DNA of 64,000 bases from the NCBI GenBank assembly GCA_046349315.1, contig JAXMCQ010000026.1, positions 1 to 64,000 on the forward strand. The letters are read 5' to 3'. The DNA is from JAEUMG01 sp046349315 (GTDB lineage Bacteria > Pseudomonadota > Alphaproteobacteria > Rhizobiales > Aestuariivirgaceae). Below are positions 48,535-57,290 of this stretch, piece by piece. Under the pieces are notes generated by a model. That model saw only the letters and a list, made by a program, of their open reading frames with translations, was not told the DNA's origin and ran no database searches. Both the position numbers and the translations under genes were made by a program. Each line of letters starts with the position of its first letter. The first letter of the stretch is position 1.

Positions 48535-49010
48535 TGCCGCGCTATTCCGTCCATGCGAAATCGGCGAAGCCCGAGGGGATCCGCGCCGATGCGGACAAGG
48601 TCCGCTTCGTCAAGGAAGGATTCTCCTGGTGGGGCTTCTTCTTTCCCTTGCCCTGGCTCCTCGTCAAGGGCATGTGGGAAGGACTGGTCCTTGTCATACT
48701 CGGTTTGATCGCCATCGGTGCGGTGAGTGAAGTACTCGGCCTGCCGGACCGCGCAATCATTGTTCTTTGCTTCGGGATCAATCTGCTGATCGGCTTCACC
48801 GGCAATGATCTCTATCGCTGGACCCTGCAGCGCCGCAGGCTTGTCGATGTCGGTCCTGCCTCGGGCAGCGACCGCGACGAGGCGGAACTGCGCTTCTTCC
48901 TGGCGCTGCCGGCTGCAATGCCCGCGGTCACGCCGATGACGGGACCCTTGAGCTTGCCGCAATCGCGCGACGCTCTCGGTCTTTTCGAAGCATCCGGAGC
49001 GGCGCGATGA
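48534..49010 (+). CDS. DUF2628 membrane protein
   Basis: Small membrane protein of 158 residues with about two membrane-spanning segments (WWGFFFPLPWLLVKGMWEG, LVLVILGLIAIG / AIIVLCFGINLLIGF). The N-terminus MPRYSVHAK and the FVKEGFSWWGFFFP block are typical of DUF2628 in Rhizobiales his operons. Its role in histidine synthesis, if any, is unknown; it is possibly only a passenger. One base overlap with hisB and 4 bases with hisH. Confidence 0.85.
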   Translation: MPRYSVHAKSAKPEGIRADADKVRFVKEGFSWWGFFFPLPWLLVKGMWEGLVLVILGLIAIGAVSEVLGLPDRAIIVLCFGINLLIGFTGNDLYRWTLQRRRLVDVGPASGSDRDEAELRFFLALPAAMPAVTPMTGPLSLPQSRDALGLFEASGAAR

Positions 49011-49657
49011 AGGTCGCCATCATCGACTATGGCTCCGGCAATCTTCATTCCGCCGCCAAGGCGTTCGAGCGTGCCGCCGCCGACAATGCCATCGACGCGA
49101 AGATCGCTGTCGTGTCGGACGCTGAGCGCCTGCGGGAAGCCGATCGCATTGTTCTTCCCGGCGTCGGGGCTTTCCGCGATTGCCGCGATGGCCTGAATGC
49201 CGTGTCCGGCATGCGCGAGGCGCTTGAGGAGCAAGTAACAAAGCAAGGCAAGCCTTTTCTCGGCATCTGCGTCGGCATGCAATTGATGGCCGAACGCGGG
49301 CTCGAACATGGCGAAGCGCAAGGCTTGGGCTGGATTTCAGGCGACGTCGTGGCGATCGAGCCGCGCGATTCCTCCTGCAAGATTCCGCATATGGGCTGGA
49401 ACACCCTCGAAACGGTGAAGCGCCATGCCCTGCTCGAAGGCATTCCAACGGGCGAAGCCGGACGGCACGCTTATTTCGTCCACTCGTTTCATCTGCGCGC
49501 CGGAAATCCGGGCGATGTCATCGCTGAGACCGATCACGGCGGCGCCGTCACCGCCATGGTCGGCCGGGATAACATTGCGGGCGTGCAATTTCATCCCGAG
49601 AAGAGCCAGGCGCTCGGCCTCGCCCTGATCGCCAATTTCCTGCGCTGGAAGCCATGA
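49007..49657 (+). CDS. hisH: imidazole glycerol phosphate synthase subunit HisH
   Basis: Class I glutamine amidotransferase of 216 residues that supplies ammonia to HisF. The N-terminus is VAIIDYGSGNLHSAAKAF. The nucleophile Cys 88 lies in LGICVGMQLM, and the His-Glu pair is in VQFHPEKSQ near the C-terminus. Overlaps DUF2628 and hisA by 4 bases. It is separated from hisF by hisA and an SDR gene. Confidence 0.97.
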   Translation: MKVAIIDYGSGNLHSAAKAFERAAADNAIDAKIAVVSDAERLREADRIVLPGVGAFRDCRDGLNAVSGMREALEEQVTKQGKPFLGICVGMQLMAERGLEHGEAQGLGWISGDVVAIEPRDSSCKIPHMGWNTLETVKRHALLEGIPTGEAGRHAYFVHSFHLRAGNPGDVIAETDHGGAVTAMVGRDNIAGVQFHPEKSQALGLALIANFLRWKP

Positions 49658-50394
49658 TTCTTTTTCCGGCTATCGACCTCAAGGACGGTCAATGCGTGCG
49701 TCTGCAAAGAGGCGTCATGCAATCGGCAACCGTCTTCAACACCGATCCGGCGGCGCAGGCTGAAACCTTCGAGCGCCAGCGTTTTCAATGGTTGCATCTT
49801 GTCGATCTCAACGGCGCCTTTGCCGGAAAACCGGTTAATGGTGAAGCGGTTGAATCGATCCTGAAGCGCGTATCGATTCCGCTCCAGCTGGGCGGCGGTA
49901 TTCGCGATCTTGCAACCATCGCCATGTGGCTCGAAAAGGGCGTGCGCCGCGTCATCCTGGGTACAGTAGCGGCGCGAAACCCTAGCCTTGTTCGCGAAGC
50001 AGCAAAGGTATTTCCGGATCGCATCGCCGTCGGCATTGACGCGCGCAACGGCCAGGTCGCGGTGGAAGGCTGGGGCGAGACATCCGCGCTCTCCGCACGC
50101 GATTTGGCCTTGCGCTTCGCCGATGCCGGCATCGCGGCGATCGTCTATACCGATATCGACCGCGACGGTATGTTGCAGGGTATCAATATCGACTCGACTC
50201 TTGCCCTTGCCTCCGCCGTGCCAATTCCAGTTGTCGCCTCCGGCGGTTTAGGTTCAATGGCCGATATCGAACGGCTCGCCGCGCCTGATTGCGCAAAGCT
50301 TGGCGGCGTGATCGCAGGCCGTGCCCTCTATGACGGGCGGATCGATCCTGCGACGGCCCTTGCCATACTCGCAAAGAAAAAGGTGCCGGCATGA
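49654..50394 (+). CDS. hisA: phosphoribosylformimino-5-aminoimidazole carboxamide ribotide isomerase
   Basis: TIM-barrel isomerase of 246 residues in step 4 of histidine synthesis. The catalytic acid Asp is in PAIDLKDGQCVRL near residue 8, and the base Asp is in VYTDIDRDGML near 165-175 region. LGGGIRDL and VASGGLGSMADI bind phosphate. Overlaps hisH by 4 bases and the SDR by 4 bases, so translation is coupled on both sides. Confidence 0.97.
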   Translation: MILFPAIDLKDGQCVRLQRGVMQSATVFNTDPAAQAETFERQRFQWLHLVDLNGAFAGKPVNGEAVESILKRVSIPLQLGGGIRDLATIAMWLEKGVRRVILGTVAARNPSLVREAAKVFPDRIAVGIDARNGQVAVEGWGETSALSARDLALRFADAGIAAIVYTDIDRDGMLQGINIDSTLALASAVPIPVVASGGLGSMADIERLAAPDCAKLGGVIAGRALYDGRIDPATALAILAKKKVPA

Positions 50395-51134
50395 GTGCCC
50401 GCGTCGTTCTCATCACCGGTGGCAGCCGTGGCATTGGTGCCGCCGTGTCGCGCGCCGCGGCAAAGGACGGCTATCGCGTCGCGATCAATTATGCGAGCCG
50501 CCGCGAGCCGGCGGAGAAACTCGTCGCCGAGATCGCAGCGCTCGGCGGCAAGGCGATTGCGGTCAAGGGCGATGTCTCGAAGCATGATGATGTCGTTGCA
50601 ATGTTCGACGCCGCCGAAAAGGCGCTCGGTCCCGTTACCGCTATCGTCAACAATGCCGGCATCACCGGAAAGAGCAGCCCGCTCGCCAAGTCCGATCCGG
50701 CCGTCATCCGTGAATGCATTGATATCAACGTGACGGGGGCGATCCTTGTGGCGCGCGAAGCGGCGCGGCGCATGCTGCCGAAAAAATCCGGCATCATCGT
50801 CAACCTATCCTCGGCCGCCTCCACCATGGGCAGTCCCGGCGAATATGTTTGGTACGCCGCCTCCAAGGGCGCCATCGACAGCCTCACCATCGGGCTTGCC
50901 AAGGAACTTGCGATCCACGGCATTCGCGTCAATGCCGTGCAGCCGGGCATGGTCGAGACCGAAATTCATGCCTTGTCGAGCGAAGATGCTGGCCGCGTCG
51001 AGCGCATCAGGCCGTTGATACCCATGCAGCGCATCGGCAAGCCGGAAGAGATCGCCGATGCGGTCATGTATCTCTTAGGCGACCGCTCTACTTATGTGAC
51101 GGGCGCCATCCTGCGCGTCTCCGGCGGCCGCTGA
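50391..51134 (+). CDS. SDR-family oxidoreductase inserted in the his operon
   Basis: SDR of 247 residues. The cofactor loop is ITGGSRGIGAAVSRAA; Ala-Ser-Arg after strand 2 (NYASRREP) implies NADP(H). NNAGITGK and the active-site YAASK with upstream Ser (NLSSAAS) are complete. It resembles 3-oxoacyl-ACP reductases and glucose-1-dehydrogenase-like enzymes. It overlaps hisA by 4 bases and lies 4 bp before hisF, so it is an authentic operon member although no SDR step exists in histidine synthesis. It may act on another carbonyl. Codon use matches its neighbours. Confidence 0.9.
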   Translation: MSARVVLITGGSRGIGAAVSRAAAKDGYRVAINYASRREPAEKLVAEIAALGGKAIAVKGDVSKHDDVVAMFDAAEKALGPVTAIVNNAGITGKSSPLAKSDPAVIRECIDINVTGAILVAREAARRMLPKKSGIIVNLSSAASTMGSPGEYVWYAASKGAIDSLTIGLAKELAIHGIRVNAVQPGMVETEIHALSSEDAGRVERIRPLIPMQRIGKPEEIADAVMYLLGDRSTYVTGAILRVSGGR

Positions 51135-51138
51135 CGTC

Positions 51139-51900
51139 ATGCTGAAGGTCCGCATCATTCCCTGTCTCGACGTGAAAGACGGCCGCGTCGTCAAGGGCGT
51201 CAATTTCGTCGATCTGCGCGATGCCGGCGATCCCGTCGAGGCCGCCAAGGCCTATGACGCGGCGGGCGCCGATGAATTGTGTTTCCTCGACATCACCGCC
51301 AGCCACGAGAATCGCGGCATCCTCTTTGACGTTGTAAGCCGCACTGCTGAAGCCTGTTTCATGCCCTTGACGGTGGGGGGCGGCGTGCGCGAGACGGGCG
51401 ACATTCGCAAATTATTGCTCGCCGGCGCCGACAAGGTTTCGATCAATACCGCCGCCGTGCTCGATCGCGCCTTCGTCGGGCGTGCGGCCGAAAAATTCGG
51501 CAGCCAATGCATCGTTGTCGCCATCGATGCGAAAAGCGTGGCGCCGGGCCGTTATGAAATCTTCACCCATGGCGGCAGGCGTCCGACCGGGCTCGATGCG
51601 GTTCAGTTTGCCCGCGACGTCGTGGCTCTTGGCGCCGGTGAGATACTTCTGACCTCCATGGATCGCGATGGCACCGGCAAGGGCTTCGATGTCGCCTTGA
51701 CGCGGGCCATTGCCGATGCGGTCACTGTGCCGGTCATCGCTTCGGGCGGGGTCGGCACGCTCGATCACCTGGTCGAAGGCGTCCGCGACGGCGGCGCGGC
51801 GGCAGTGCTTGCCGCCTCGATCTTTCATTTCGGTAGCTATACGATTGGCGAAGCCAAGCGCCACATGGCAAGCCACGCGATCCCGATGCGCATGAACTGA
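51139..51900 (+). CDS. hisF: imidazole glycerol phosphate synthase subunit HisF
   Basis: Cyclase half of IGP synthase, 253 residues. It joins PRFAR with ammonia from HisH to give IGP and AICAR. The catalytic Asp 11 is in IPCLDVKDGRVVKGVNF, and the second Asp (about 130) is in VVAIDAKSV. Phosphate loops VGGGVRET and VIASGGVGTLDHL are intact. Standard length. Confidence 0.97.
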   Translation: MLKVRIIPCLDVKDGRVVKGVNFVDLRDAGDPVEAAKAYDAAGADELCFLDITASHENRGILFDVVSRTAEACFMPLTVGGGVRETGDIRKLLLAGADKVSINTAAVLDRAFVGRAAEKFGSQCIVVAIDAKSVAPGRYEIFTHGGRRPTGLDAVQFARDVVALGAGEILLTSMDRDGTGKGFDVALTRAIADAVTVPVIASGGVGTLDHLVEGVRDGGAAAVLAASIFHFGSYTIGEAKRHMASHAIPMRMN

Positions 51901-51918
51901 GCGGCGAAGGATAAAACG

Positions 51919-52251
51919 ATGCCCGATCACAAGCTCGAAGTCTTAGCCGAACTCGCCGACACGGTAGCGGCGCGCCGCCATGCCTCGCCCGATGTCTCCT
52001 ACACGGCCAAGCTTCTGTCGCAAGGCATCGAGAAATGCGCCAAGAAGGTCGGCGAAGAGGCGGTTGAAACCGCCATGGCCGCAGTGAAAGGCGATCGCGC
52101 CCATTTACGCACCGAGGCCGCCGATCTCTTTTACCACCTGATCGTCCTCCTTGAGGTTTCCGGTACGCCGCTTTCCGATGTCATGGGTGAATTGGCCAAG
52201 CGCGTCGGTACCAGCGGCCTTGCCGAGAAGGCCGGGCGCAAGACGGTCTGA
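51919..52251 (+). CDS. hisE: phosphoribosyl-ATP pyrophosphatase
   Basis: Step-2 enzyme of histidine synthesis, 110 residues, all-alpha MazG-like fold. It hydrolyses phosphoribosyl-ATP to phosphoribosyl-AMP. Family motifs: YTAKLLSQGIEKCAKKVGEEAVETAMAA split near residue 40, and DLFYHLIVLLE. HisE is separate from HisI, as usual in alphaproteobacteria. 18 bp after hisF and 2 bp before coaA. Confidence 0.96.
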   Translation: MPDHKLEVLAELADTVAARRHASPDVSYTAKLLSQGIEKCAKKVGEEAVETAMAAVKGDRAHLRTEAADLFYHLIVLLEVSGTPLSDVMGELAKRVGTSGLAEKAGRKTV

Positions 52252-52253
52252 TC

Positions 52254-53204
52254 ATGGAACAGCTCGCCAAGCAGGTTTCGCCCTTCCGGCGTTTCTCGCG
52301 CGAGGAATGGGCGAAACTGCGCGCCGATACGCCGCTTACCCTCGATCAGAGCGATCTCGACGAATTGAGGAGCTTGAACGACCGCATCGATCTCGACGAG
52401 ATCGTGGCGATCTATCTACCCTTGTCGCGCCTCCTCAATCTCTATGTCGCCGCGACCCAGGAGCTGTTCCGCGCCACGCATCACTTCCTTCATATCGACA
52501 ATCCGAAAGTGCCCTATGTCATCGGCATGGCGGGAAGTGTCGCCGTCGGCAAGAGCACGACGGCGCGCATTCTGCAGCGATTATTGGCGCGCTGGCCAAA
52601 CCATCCCAAGGTCGATCTTCTGACCACGGATGGGTTCTTGATGCCCAACGAGGTTCTCGAGCGCGAAGGATTGATGAGCCGCAAGGGCTTTCCAGAGAGC
52701 TATGACCTTCCGGCGATCCTGCGCGTCATGTCGGAGGTGAAAGCCGGCAAGCGTAATGTCGCCGCCCCGCTCTATTCGCATTTGAGCTACAATGTGCTGA
52801 AGGGTGAGCATCAGATCATCGACCAACCGGATATTCTGATCGTCGAGGGCTTGAACGTGCTGCAGACCGGCCGGCCGCCGCGCGACGGCCGCGGCATCCC
52901 GAATGTTTCCGACTTCTTCGATTTCTCGGTCTATATCGATGCCGATCTCGAAGATCTGAGGAGCTGGTACGTCGACCGCTTCTTCTCATTGCGTGATACT
53001 GCCTTCAAGAATCCAAAGTCATACTTCCATCGCTATTCTGATCTTTCCGACAAGGAAGCGCGGACCATCGCCAATCGCATCTGGGAGACGATCAATCTCG
53101 TCAATCTGCGCGAGAATGTACTGCCCACCCGCCAGCGCGCCGATCTCATCCTGCGCAAAGGTCACGATCACGTCATCCGCGGGGTGTGGCTCAGGAAGCT
53201 CTAA
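52254..53204 (+). CDS. coaA: pantothenate kinase (type I)
   Basis: Type I pantothenate kinase of 316 residues, first committed step of CoA synthesis; the E. coli form is inhibited by CoA. Start FSREEWAKLR; the P-loop is GSVAVGKSTTARIL near 96-109, LTTDGFLMPN follows, and the pantothenate/CoA pocket includes SHLSYNVLKGEHQII and the C-terminal RKGHDHVIRGVWLRKL. Last gene of the his operon; ends before palindromic repeats. Confidence 0.96.
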   Translation: MEQLAKQVSPFRRFSREEWAKLRADTPLTLDQSDLDELRSLNDRIDLDEIVAIYLPLSRLLNLYVAATQELFRATHHFLHIDNPKVPYVIGMAGSVAVGKSTTARILQRLLARWPNHPKVDLLTTDGFLMPNEVLEREGLMSRKGFPESYDLPAILRVMSEVKAGKRNVAAPLYSHLSYNVLKGEHQIIDQPDILIVEGLNVLQTGRPPRDGRGIPNVSDFFDFSVYIDADLEDLRSWYVDRFFSLRDTAFKNPKSYFHRYSDLSDKEARTIANRIWETINLVNLRENVLPTRQRADLILRKGHDHVIRGVWLRKL

Positions 53205-53223
53205 CGACTACGTCAATTTTTGT

Positions 53224-53405
53224 CTCTCCATGGCAGGCCTTGAGCCTGCCATCCAGACTGGATCGGCGGGTCAAGCCCGCCGATGGAGGGTTTTGAGACC
53301 TCTCAGCTTGTCATCACCGGACTTGTTCCGGTGATCCACTGTGCCGATACTCCGTCTCCGATCACTCGGCGCGATGGATTGCCGGAACAAGTCCGGCAAT
53401 GACAA
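53224..53405. repeat. two-module palindromic repeat block (family B plus family A)
   Basis: Module B (53224-53300) runs CTCCATGGCAGGCC ... GGCGGGTCAAGCCCGCC ... GATGGAGG. Module A (53309-53405) runs TGTCATCACCGGACTTGTTC ... GGAACAAGTCCGGCAATGACA split at the loop, the same family as 26101-26199 but more diverged. The same B-then-A arrangement recurs at 61083-61268. A further short palindrome, CTCCCGCTTGCGGGAGAGG, follows at about 53430-53448. No gene is visible. Confidence 0.7.
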
Positions 53406-53452
53406 ATATTGATAGGTTGCTCTGCCTTCTCCCGCTTGCGGGAGAGGACGGC

Positions 53453-54448
53453 TCACATCAATCCATGCTGCCGTGCATGCTCGGCGAGGTTGACTTCCGG
53501 TCGGGCGCCGATATGCGAGATGACTTCCGCCGCGGCGAGCCCGCCGAGCCTTGCGCAATGATCGAGCGGCTTGGCCTGCGTGAACCCGTAGAGAAAACCC
53601 GAGGCAAAGAGATCGCCGGCCCCCGTCGCATCGACGAGTTTCTTGATCGGATGCGCCGGAACCGTGTGGAGTTCATCGCCCGACACCACCACGCAGCCCT
53701 TCTCCGAGCGCGTCAGCACGGCGATTTCGCAATCATCTGCTGCAAGCTCGAGTGCCTGGCTGAAGTCATCGGTCTGGTAGAGCGAGGTGATCTCCGTCTC
53801 ATTGGCAAAGACGATGTCGATCTGGTTCCTGATGAGATCGAGGAAGCTGTCGCGATGCCGGTCGACGCAGAAGGAATCGGAGAGCGTGATCGCCGTCTTG
53901 CGCCCGGCTTGGCGCGCGATTGCCGCGGCCTTGACGAAGGCTTCCTTCGCCTCCGGCCGGTCCCAGAGATAGCCTTCCATATAGGTGACGGCGGAGCCTG
54001 AGACGATCTCCGGCACGATGTCGGCCACCGTCAGATTCACGCAGGCGCCAAGATACGTGTTCATCGTGCGCTCGCCATCGGGCGTCACCAGGATGAAGCT
54101 GCGCGCCGTTGCCGGACCGTCGACCGCGCGGGCCGAATCGAAATGGACGCCCTGCGCGCGCAAATCATGGCCGAAGAGCTCGCCCATCTGGTCCTGCTTG
54201 ATTTTGCCGAAATAGGCCGAGCGCCCGCCGAAGGACGCAATGCCAGCCGCGGTATTGCCGGCCGAACCGCCGGAGATCACGGTAGCCGGCCCCATATCGG
54301 CGAAGAGCTCTTCCGCCGTTGTCTCGTCGATCAACCGCATCATACCCTTGGCGAGCTGGTGCTTCTCGAGAAACCGGTCGTCGACACGGGCGAGCACATC
54401 GACAATGGCATTGCCGATGGAGAGGACGTCAAAGCGCGATTGCGACAT
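53453..54448 (-). CDS. PfkB-family carbohydrate kinase, adenosine-kinase-like
   Basis: Ribokinase-fold kinase of 331 residues. The N-terminus DVLSIGNAIVDVLARVDD matches the PfkB opening, GGSAGNTAAGIASFGG binds the sugar, and the C-terminal DATGAGDLFASGFLYG supplies the anion hole and catalytic Asp. The family in rhizobia is usually annotated adenosine kinase, although ribokinase and inosine kinase activities also occur. Divergent from the EI24-like gene by 84 bp. Its 3' end lies in the repeat block. Confidence 0.88.
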   Translation of the reverse strand: MSQSRFDVLSIGNAIVDVLARVDDRFLEKHQLAKGMMRLIDETTAEELFADMGPATVISGGSAGNTAAGIASFGGRSAYFGKIKQDQMGELFGHDLRAQGVHFDSARAVDGPATARSFILVTPDGERTMNTYLGACVNLTVADIVPEIVSGSAVTYMEGYLWDRPEAKEAFVKAAAIARQAGRKTAITLSDSFCVDRHRDSFLDLIRNQIDIVFANETEITSLYQTDDFSQALELAADDCEIAVLTRSEKGCVVVSGDELHTVPAHPIKKLVDATGAGDLFASGFLYGFTQAKPLDHCARLGGLAAAEVISHIGARPEVNLAEHARQHGLM

Positions 54449-54532
54449 GGAGAGCCTTGGAGAAATGCGGGAATTCAGCCGATAGACGATGCCACTTGTC
54501 GCCGCAAGGGAGGCTCACTATCTCTCAGCGCC

Positions 54533-55198
54533 ATGATATCGGCAGCATTCAAGGCGCTCCAGGATCTCCTCTCGCCGGAGTTTCGTGGGATTCTCATCAA
54601 GGCGCTCGTCCTGACGCTCGTGCTTTTCGTCGGCGTTTTCGTCGCCGTCGAGATCCTGCTGACCTCCCTGAGCCTCGTGCCCTGGGCTTGGGCCGAGGAC
54701 CTGATCGCGGTCGTCGCCGGCCTTGGGCTCCTGGTTGCCTTCTTCTTCCTCGCCGCGCCCGTCACGGCCATGTTTGCAGGGCTCTTCCTTGATCGTGTCG
54801 CGGGCTTTGTCGAGAAGCGCCATTATCCGCGCGATCCGCCCGGCGTCGATCTCCCCATGCGCCAGGCAATCGTCTTTGCACTGCAATTCGCAGCGATTAT
54901 CCTGCTCGTCAATCTGGCAATCCTTCCGGTCGTCTTCTTCGGCATTGGCGCCATCGGCTTCATCATCGCCAACGCCTACCTGCTCAGCCGCGAATATTTC
55001 GAAATGGCGGCGATGCGCTACATGGACGTTGAGGACGCCAAGGAATTCCGCCGCATCAACTCGCCGCAGGTCTTCGTCTCGGGTTTCATCCCGGCGCTTC
55101 TTGCCATCGTGCCGATCGTCAACCTCGTCGTGCCGCTCTTCTCGACCTCCTACTTCATGCACATCCTCAAAGGGATGCGGAGACGGTCTTCGGCGTGA
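54533..55198 (+). CDS. EI24/CysZ-like membrane protein
   Basis: Inner-membrane protein of about 221 residues with four to six hydrophobic helices (ALVLTLVLFVGVFVAVEILL, LIAVVAGLGLLVAFFFLAAP, FALQFAAIILLVNLAILPVV, FIPALLAIVPIVNLVVPL). The pattern RREYFEMAAMRY with TSYFMHIL matches EI24/CysZ-type proteins, some of which move sulfate; here transport is unproven. I take ATG 54533 as the start; an upstream open frame is only read-through of the divergent spacer. The end overlaps nth by 32 bases on the opposite strand. Confidence 0.82.
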   Translation: MISAAFKALQDLLSPEFRGILIKALVLTLVLFVGVFVAVEILLTSLSLVPWAWAEDLIAVVAGLGLLVAFFFLAAPVTAMFAGLFLDRVAGFVEKRHYPRDPPGVDLPMRQAIVFALQFAAIILLVNLAILPVVFFGIGAIGFIIANAYLLSREYFEMAAMRYMDVEDAKEFRRINSPQVFVSGFIPALLAIVPIVNLVVPLFSTSYFMHILKGMRRRSSA

Positions 55199-55829
55199 AG
55201 AGGCAGATATCGGCGATGAGACAATTATAGCAGCGCGGTTTCCGCGCCAGGCATACATAGCGCCCGTGCAGGATCAGCCAATGATGCGCATGGAGCTTGT
55301 ACTTCTGAGGAACGATCTTCTCGAGCCCCAATTCCACTTCGTAAGGCGTCTTGCCCGGCGCCATGCCGGTGCGGTTGCCGACCCTGAAAATATGCGTGTC
55401 GACCGCAATCGTCGGCTCGCCGAATGCGATGTTGAGCACGACATTGGCGGTCTTGCGCCCGACTCCGGGCAGCGTTTCCAGCGCCGCGCGCTCGCGCGGC
55501 ACGTTTCCCCCGTGTTGTTCGACGAGCGCCTTTGACAGGCCGATCACATTCTTGGCCTTGGTCCGATAGAGGCCGATCGTCTTGATAAGCTCGCGCACTC
55601 TGTCTTCGCCGAGTGCCAGCATTTTTTCGGGCGTGTCGGCCAAGGCAAACAGGGCCGGCGTCGCCTTGTTGACCCCGGCATCGGTCGCCTGTGCGGAGAG
55701 CACCACCGCGACAAGCAGCGTGAAGGCATTGAGGGAATTGAGCTCGCCTTTGGGATGGGGGTCGGCTTCGGCAAAGCGCCTAAAAATTTCTTCGACCTGC
55801 GCCGGCTTGAGCCGCCTCGCCTTCGCCAT
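55167..55829 (-). CDS. nth: endonuclease III
   Basis: DNA glycosylase/AP lyase of 220 residues for oxidised pyrimidines. The helix-hairpin-helix is LPGVGRKTANVVLN with the catalytic Lys, and the catalytic Asp is in AVDTHIFRVGNRTG. A 4Fe-4S cluster is held by four Cys near the C-terminus with spacing C-x6-C-x2-C-x5-C. Normal length. Divergent from the DUF2244 gene. Confidence 0.96.
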   Translation of the reverse strand: MAKARRLKPAQVEEIFRRFAEADPHPKGELNSLNAFTLLVAVVLSAQATDAGVNKATPALFALADTPEKMLALGEDRVRELIKTIGLYRTKAKNVIGLSKALVEQHGGNVPRERAALETLPGVGRKTANVVLNIAFGEPTIAVDTHIFRVGNRTGMAPGKTPYEVELGLEKIVPQKYKLHAHHWLILHGRYVCLARKPRCYNCLIADICLFTPKTVSASL

Positions 55830-55887
55830 GATGCCCCGTCCACTATGCCGCCTCCCTGCCTAGCCCGATTGCGTTTAAGAACCAAGC

Positions 55888-56355
55888 ATGGCCCTGCCTG
55901 AGACCAAGTTCCTCCTGACCCCGCACCGTTCCTTGTCGCGCAAGGGCTTTCTGATGGTCATGGGCACGATCGCCGGATTGAATCTCATTGGCGGAACCGC
56001 CTTCTGGCTCTTGGGCGCTTGGCCGGTCGTGGGCTTCATGGGCCTCGACGTGCTGCTTATCTGGTGGGCGTTTAAGGCCAATTTTGCCGCCGCCCGCCGC
56101 GCCGAGCGGATCGAGGTCACCGATCACGAACTGATTCTCGAACGGCTTTTTCCCGGCCGACCGCCCTTGGAGAGCCGCTTTGTCAGGGGCTGGGTCAGGG
56201 TCGAACTCGAGGAGGATCGCGAGCGCGAACTGATCGGCCGGCTCTATCTCAACTCCCGGCACAAGCGCACCGAGATCGGCTCTTTCTTAAGCCCGGCCGA
56301 GCGTAAGACCCTGGCGGGAGCGCTGAAGCAGGCCTTGGCGCGCCCTCATATCTGA
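55888..56355 (+). CDS. DUF2244 membrane protein
   Basis: Integral membrane protein of 155 residues with two predicted helices (KGFLMVMGTIAGLNLIGGTAFWLLG and VVGFMGLDVLLIWWAFK, each given as a whole segment). After these comes a soluble C-terminal part of basic and hydrophobic strands with VRVELEED. The family is common in alphaproteobacteria next to nth, and its function is unknown. ATG 55888 lies close to the nth start on the other strand, giving a short bidirectional promoter. Confidence 0.83.
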   Translation: MALPETKFLLTPHRSLSRKGFLMVMGTIAGLNLIGGTAFWLLGAWPVVGFMGLDVLLIWWAFKANFAAARRAERIEVTDHELILERLFPGRPPLESRFVRGWVRVELEEDRERELIGRLYLNSRHKRTEIGSFLSPAERKTLAGALKQALARPHI

Positions 56356-56403
56356 GCAAGAATCGGGTGGGCAGCCCCTGGCCCCGCGCTTAAATTCGGT
56401 CTC

Positions 56404-57273
56404 ATGAACATGATCGACATTACCTCATCCCCCGCCCGCGATTATGCGCTGGTGAAACAAACCTTGGCCTTCATCAAGGAAAACTGGCGCGAACAACCAA
56501 CGCTGGAGACCATTGCCGAACAGGCTGGCCTCTCGCCCCATCATTTGCAGCGGCTTTTCACCCGCTGGGCCGGATTGTCGCCCAAGGCCTTCCTCCAGGC
56601 GGTCACTCTCGACCACGCAAGGGGTCTGTTGCGCGATTCAGCCTCGATCCTCGATACGGCCTACGAGGTCGGGCTTTCAGGCCCTGGCCGCCTGCATGAT
56701 CTCTTCGTCACCCATGAAGGCATGTCGCCCGGCCTCTACAAGGCCAAGGGCAAGGGCCTCGTCATTCAGTATGGCTTCCATGCCTGCCCCTTTGGCAATG
56801 CCTTGGTGATGATCACCGATCAGGGCTTGGCCGGTCTCGCTTTCGCCGATGACGGCGAGGAGAAAGCGGCGCTCGCCGACATGACCTCGCGCTGGCCGGA
56901 AGCCGATTACATCGAGGACGCGCAAGCGACCGCATCCTATGCCGAGCGCATCTTCAATCCGGAGAACTGGAAGCCCGACGAGCCCTTGCGCGTCGTCTTC
57001 ATTGGCACTGATTTCGAGATCAGGGTGTGGGAGACATTGCTCCGCATCCCCTTGGGCCGACGGACGAGCTATTCCGATATTGCCGCGCATTTGGGCAAAC
57101 CGTCTGCGGCGCGCGCCGTGGGTACGGCAGTCGGCCGCAATCCGGTGTCCTTTGTCGTGCCCTGTCATCGCGTGATGGGGAAATCCGGAAGCCTCTGCGG
57201 CTATCACTGGGGCCTCACCCGCAAGCGTGCCATCCTCGGCTGGGAAGCCGGCGTCGCGGCGCGAGCGGCGTAA
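56404..57273 (+). CDS. Ada-like HTH-AraC / methylated-DNA-protein-cysteine methyltransferase
   Basis: Protein of 289 residues. An AraC-type HTH (about 20-105) is followed by an O6-methylguanine-DNA methyltransferase domain (about 120-285). The active-site motif PCHRVMG with its suicide Cys near residue 255 is intact, and the Arg finger and GRNP motif (VGTAVGRNPVSFVVPCHRV) are complete. It lacks the N-terminal zinc Cys domain of E. coli Ada that senses phosphotriesters, so it is a C-terminal type Ada that repairs O6-alkylguanine and may act as a regulator. Single gene. Confidence 0.92.
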   Translation: MNMIDITSSPARDYALVKQTLAFIKENWREQPTLETIAEQAGLSPHHLQRLFTRWAGLSPKAFLQAVTLDHARGLLRDSASILDTAYEVGLSGPGRLHDLFVTHEGMSPGLYKAKGKGLVIQYGFHACPFGNALVMITDQGLAGLAFADDGEEKAALADMTSRWPEADYIEDAQATASYAERIFNPENWKPDEPLRVVFIGTDFEIRVWETLLRIPLGRRTSYSDIAAHLGKPSAARAVGTAVGRNPVSFVVPCHRVMGKSGSLCGYHWGLTRKRAILGWEAGVAARAA

Positions 57274-57290
57274 CATCTCACATCAAAATC

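Noticed and set aside
54143..54532. Upstream extension of the EI24-like protein
   Set aside because: The extra 130 residues are read from the divergent PfkB gene; ATG 54533 fits the protein family.
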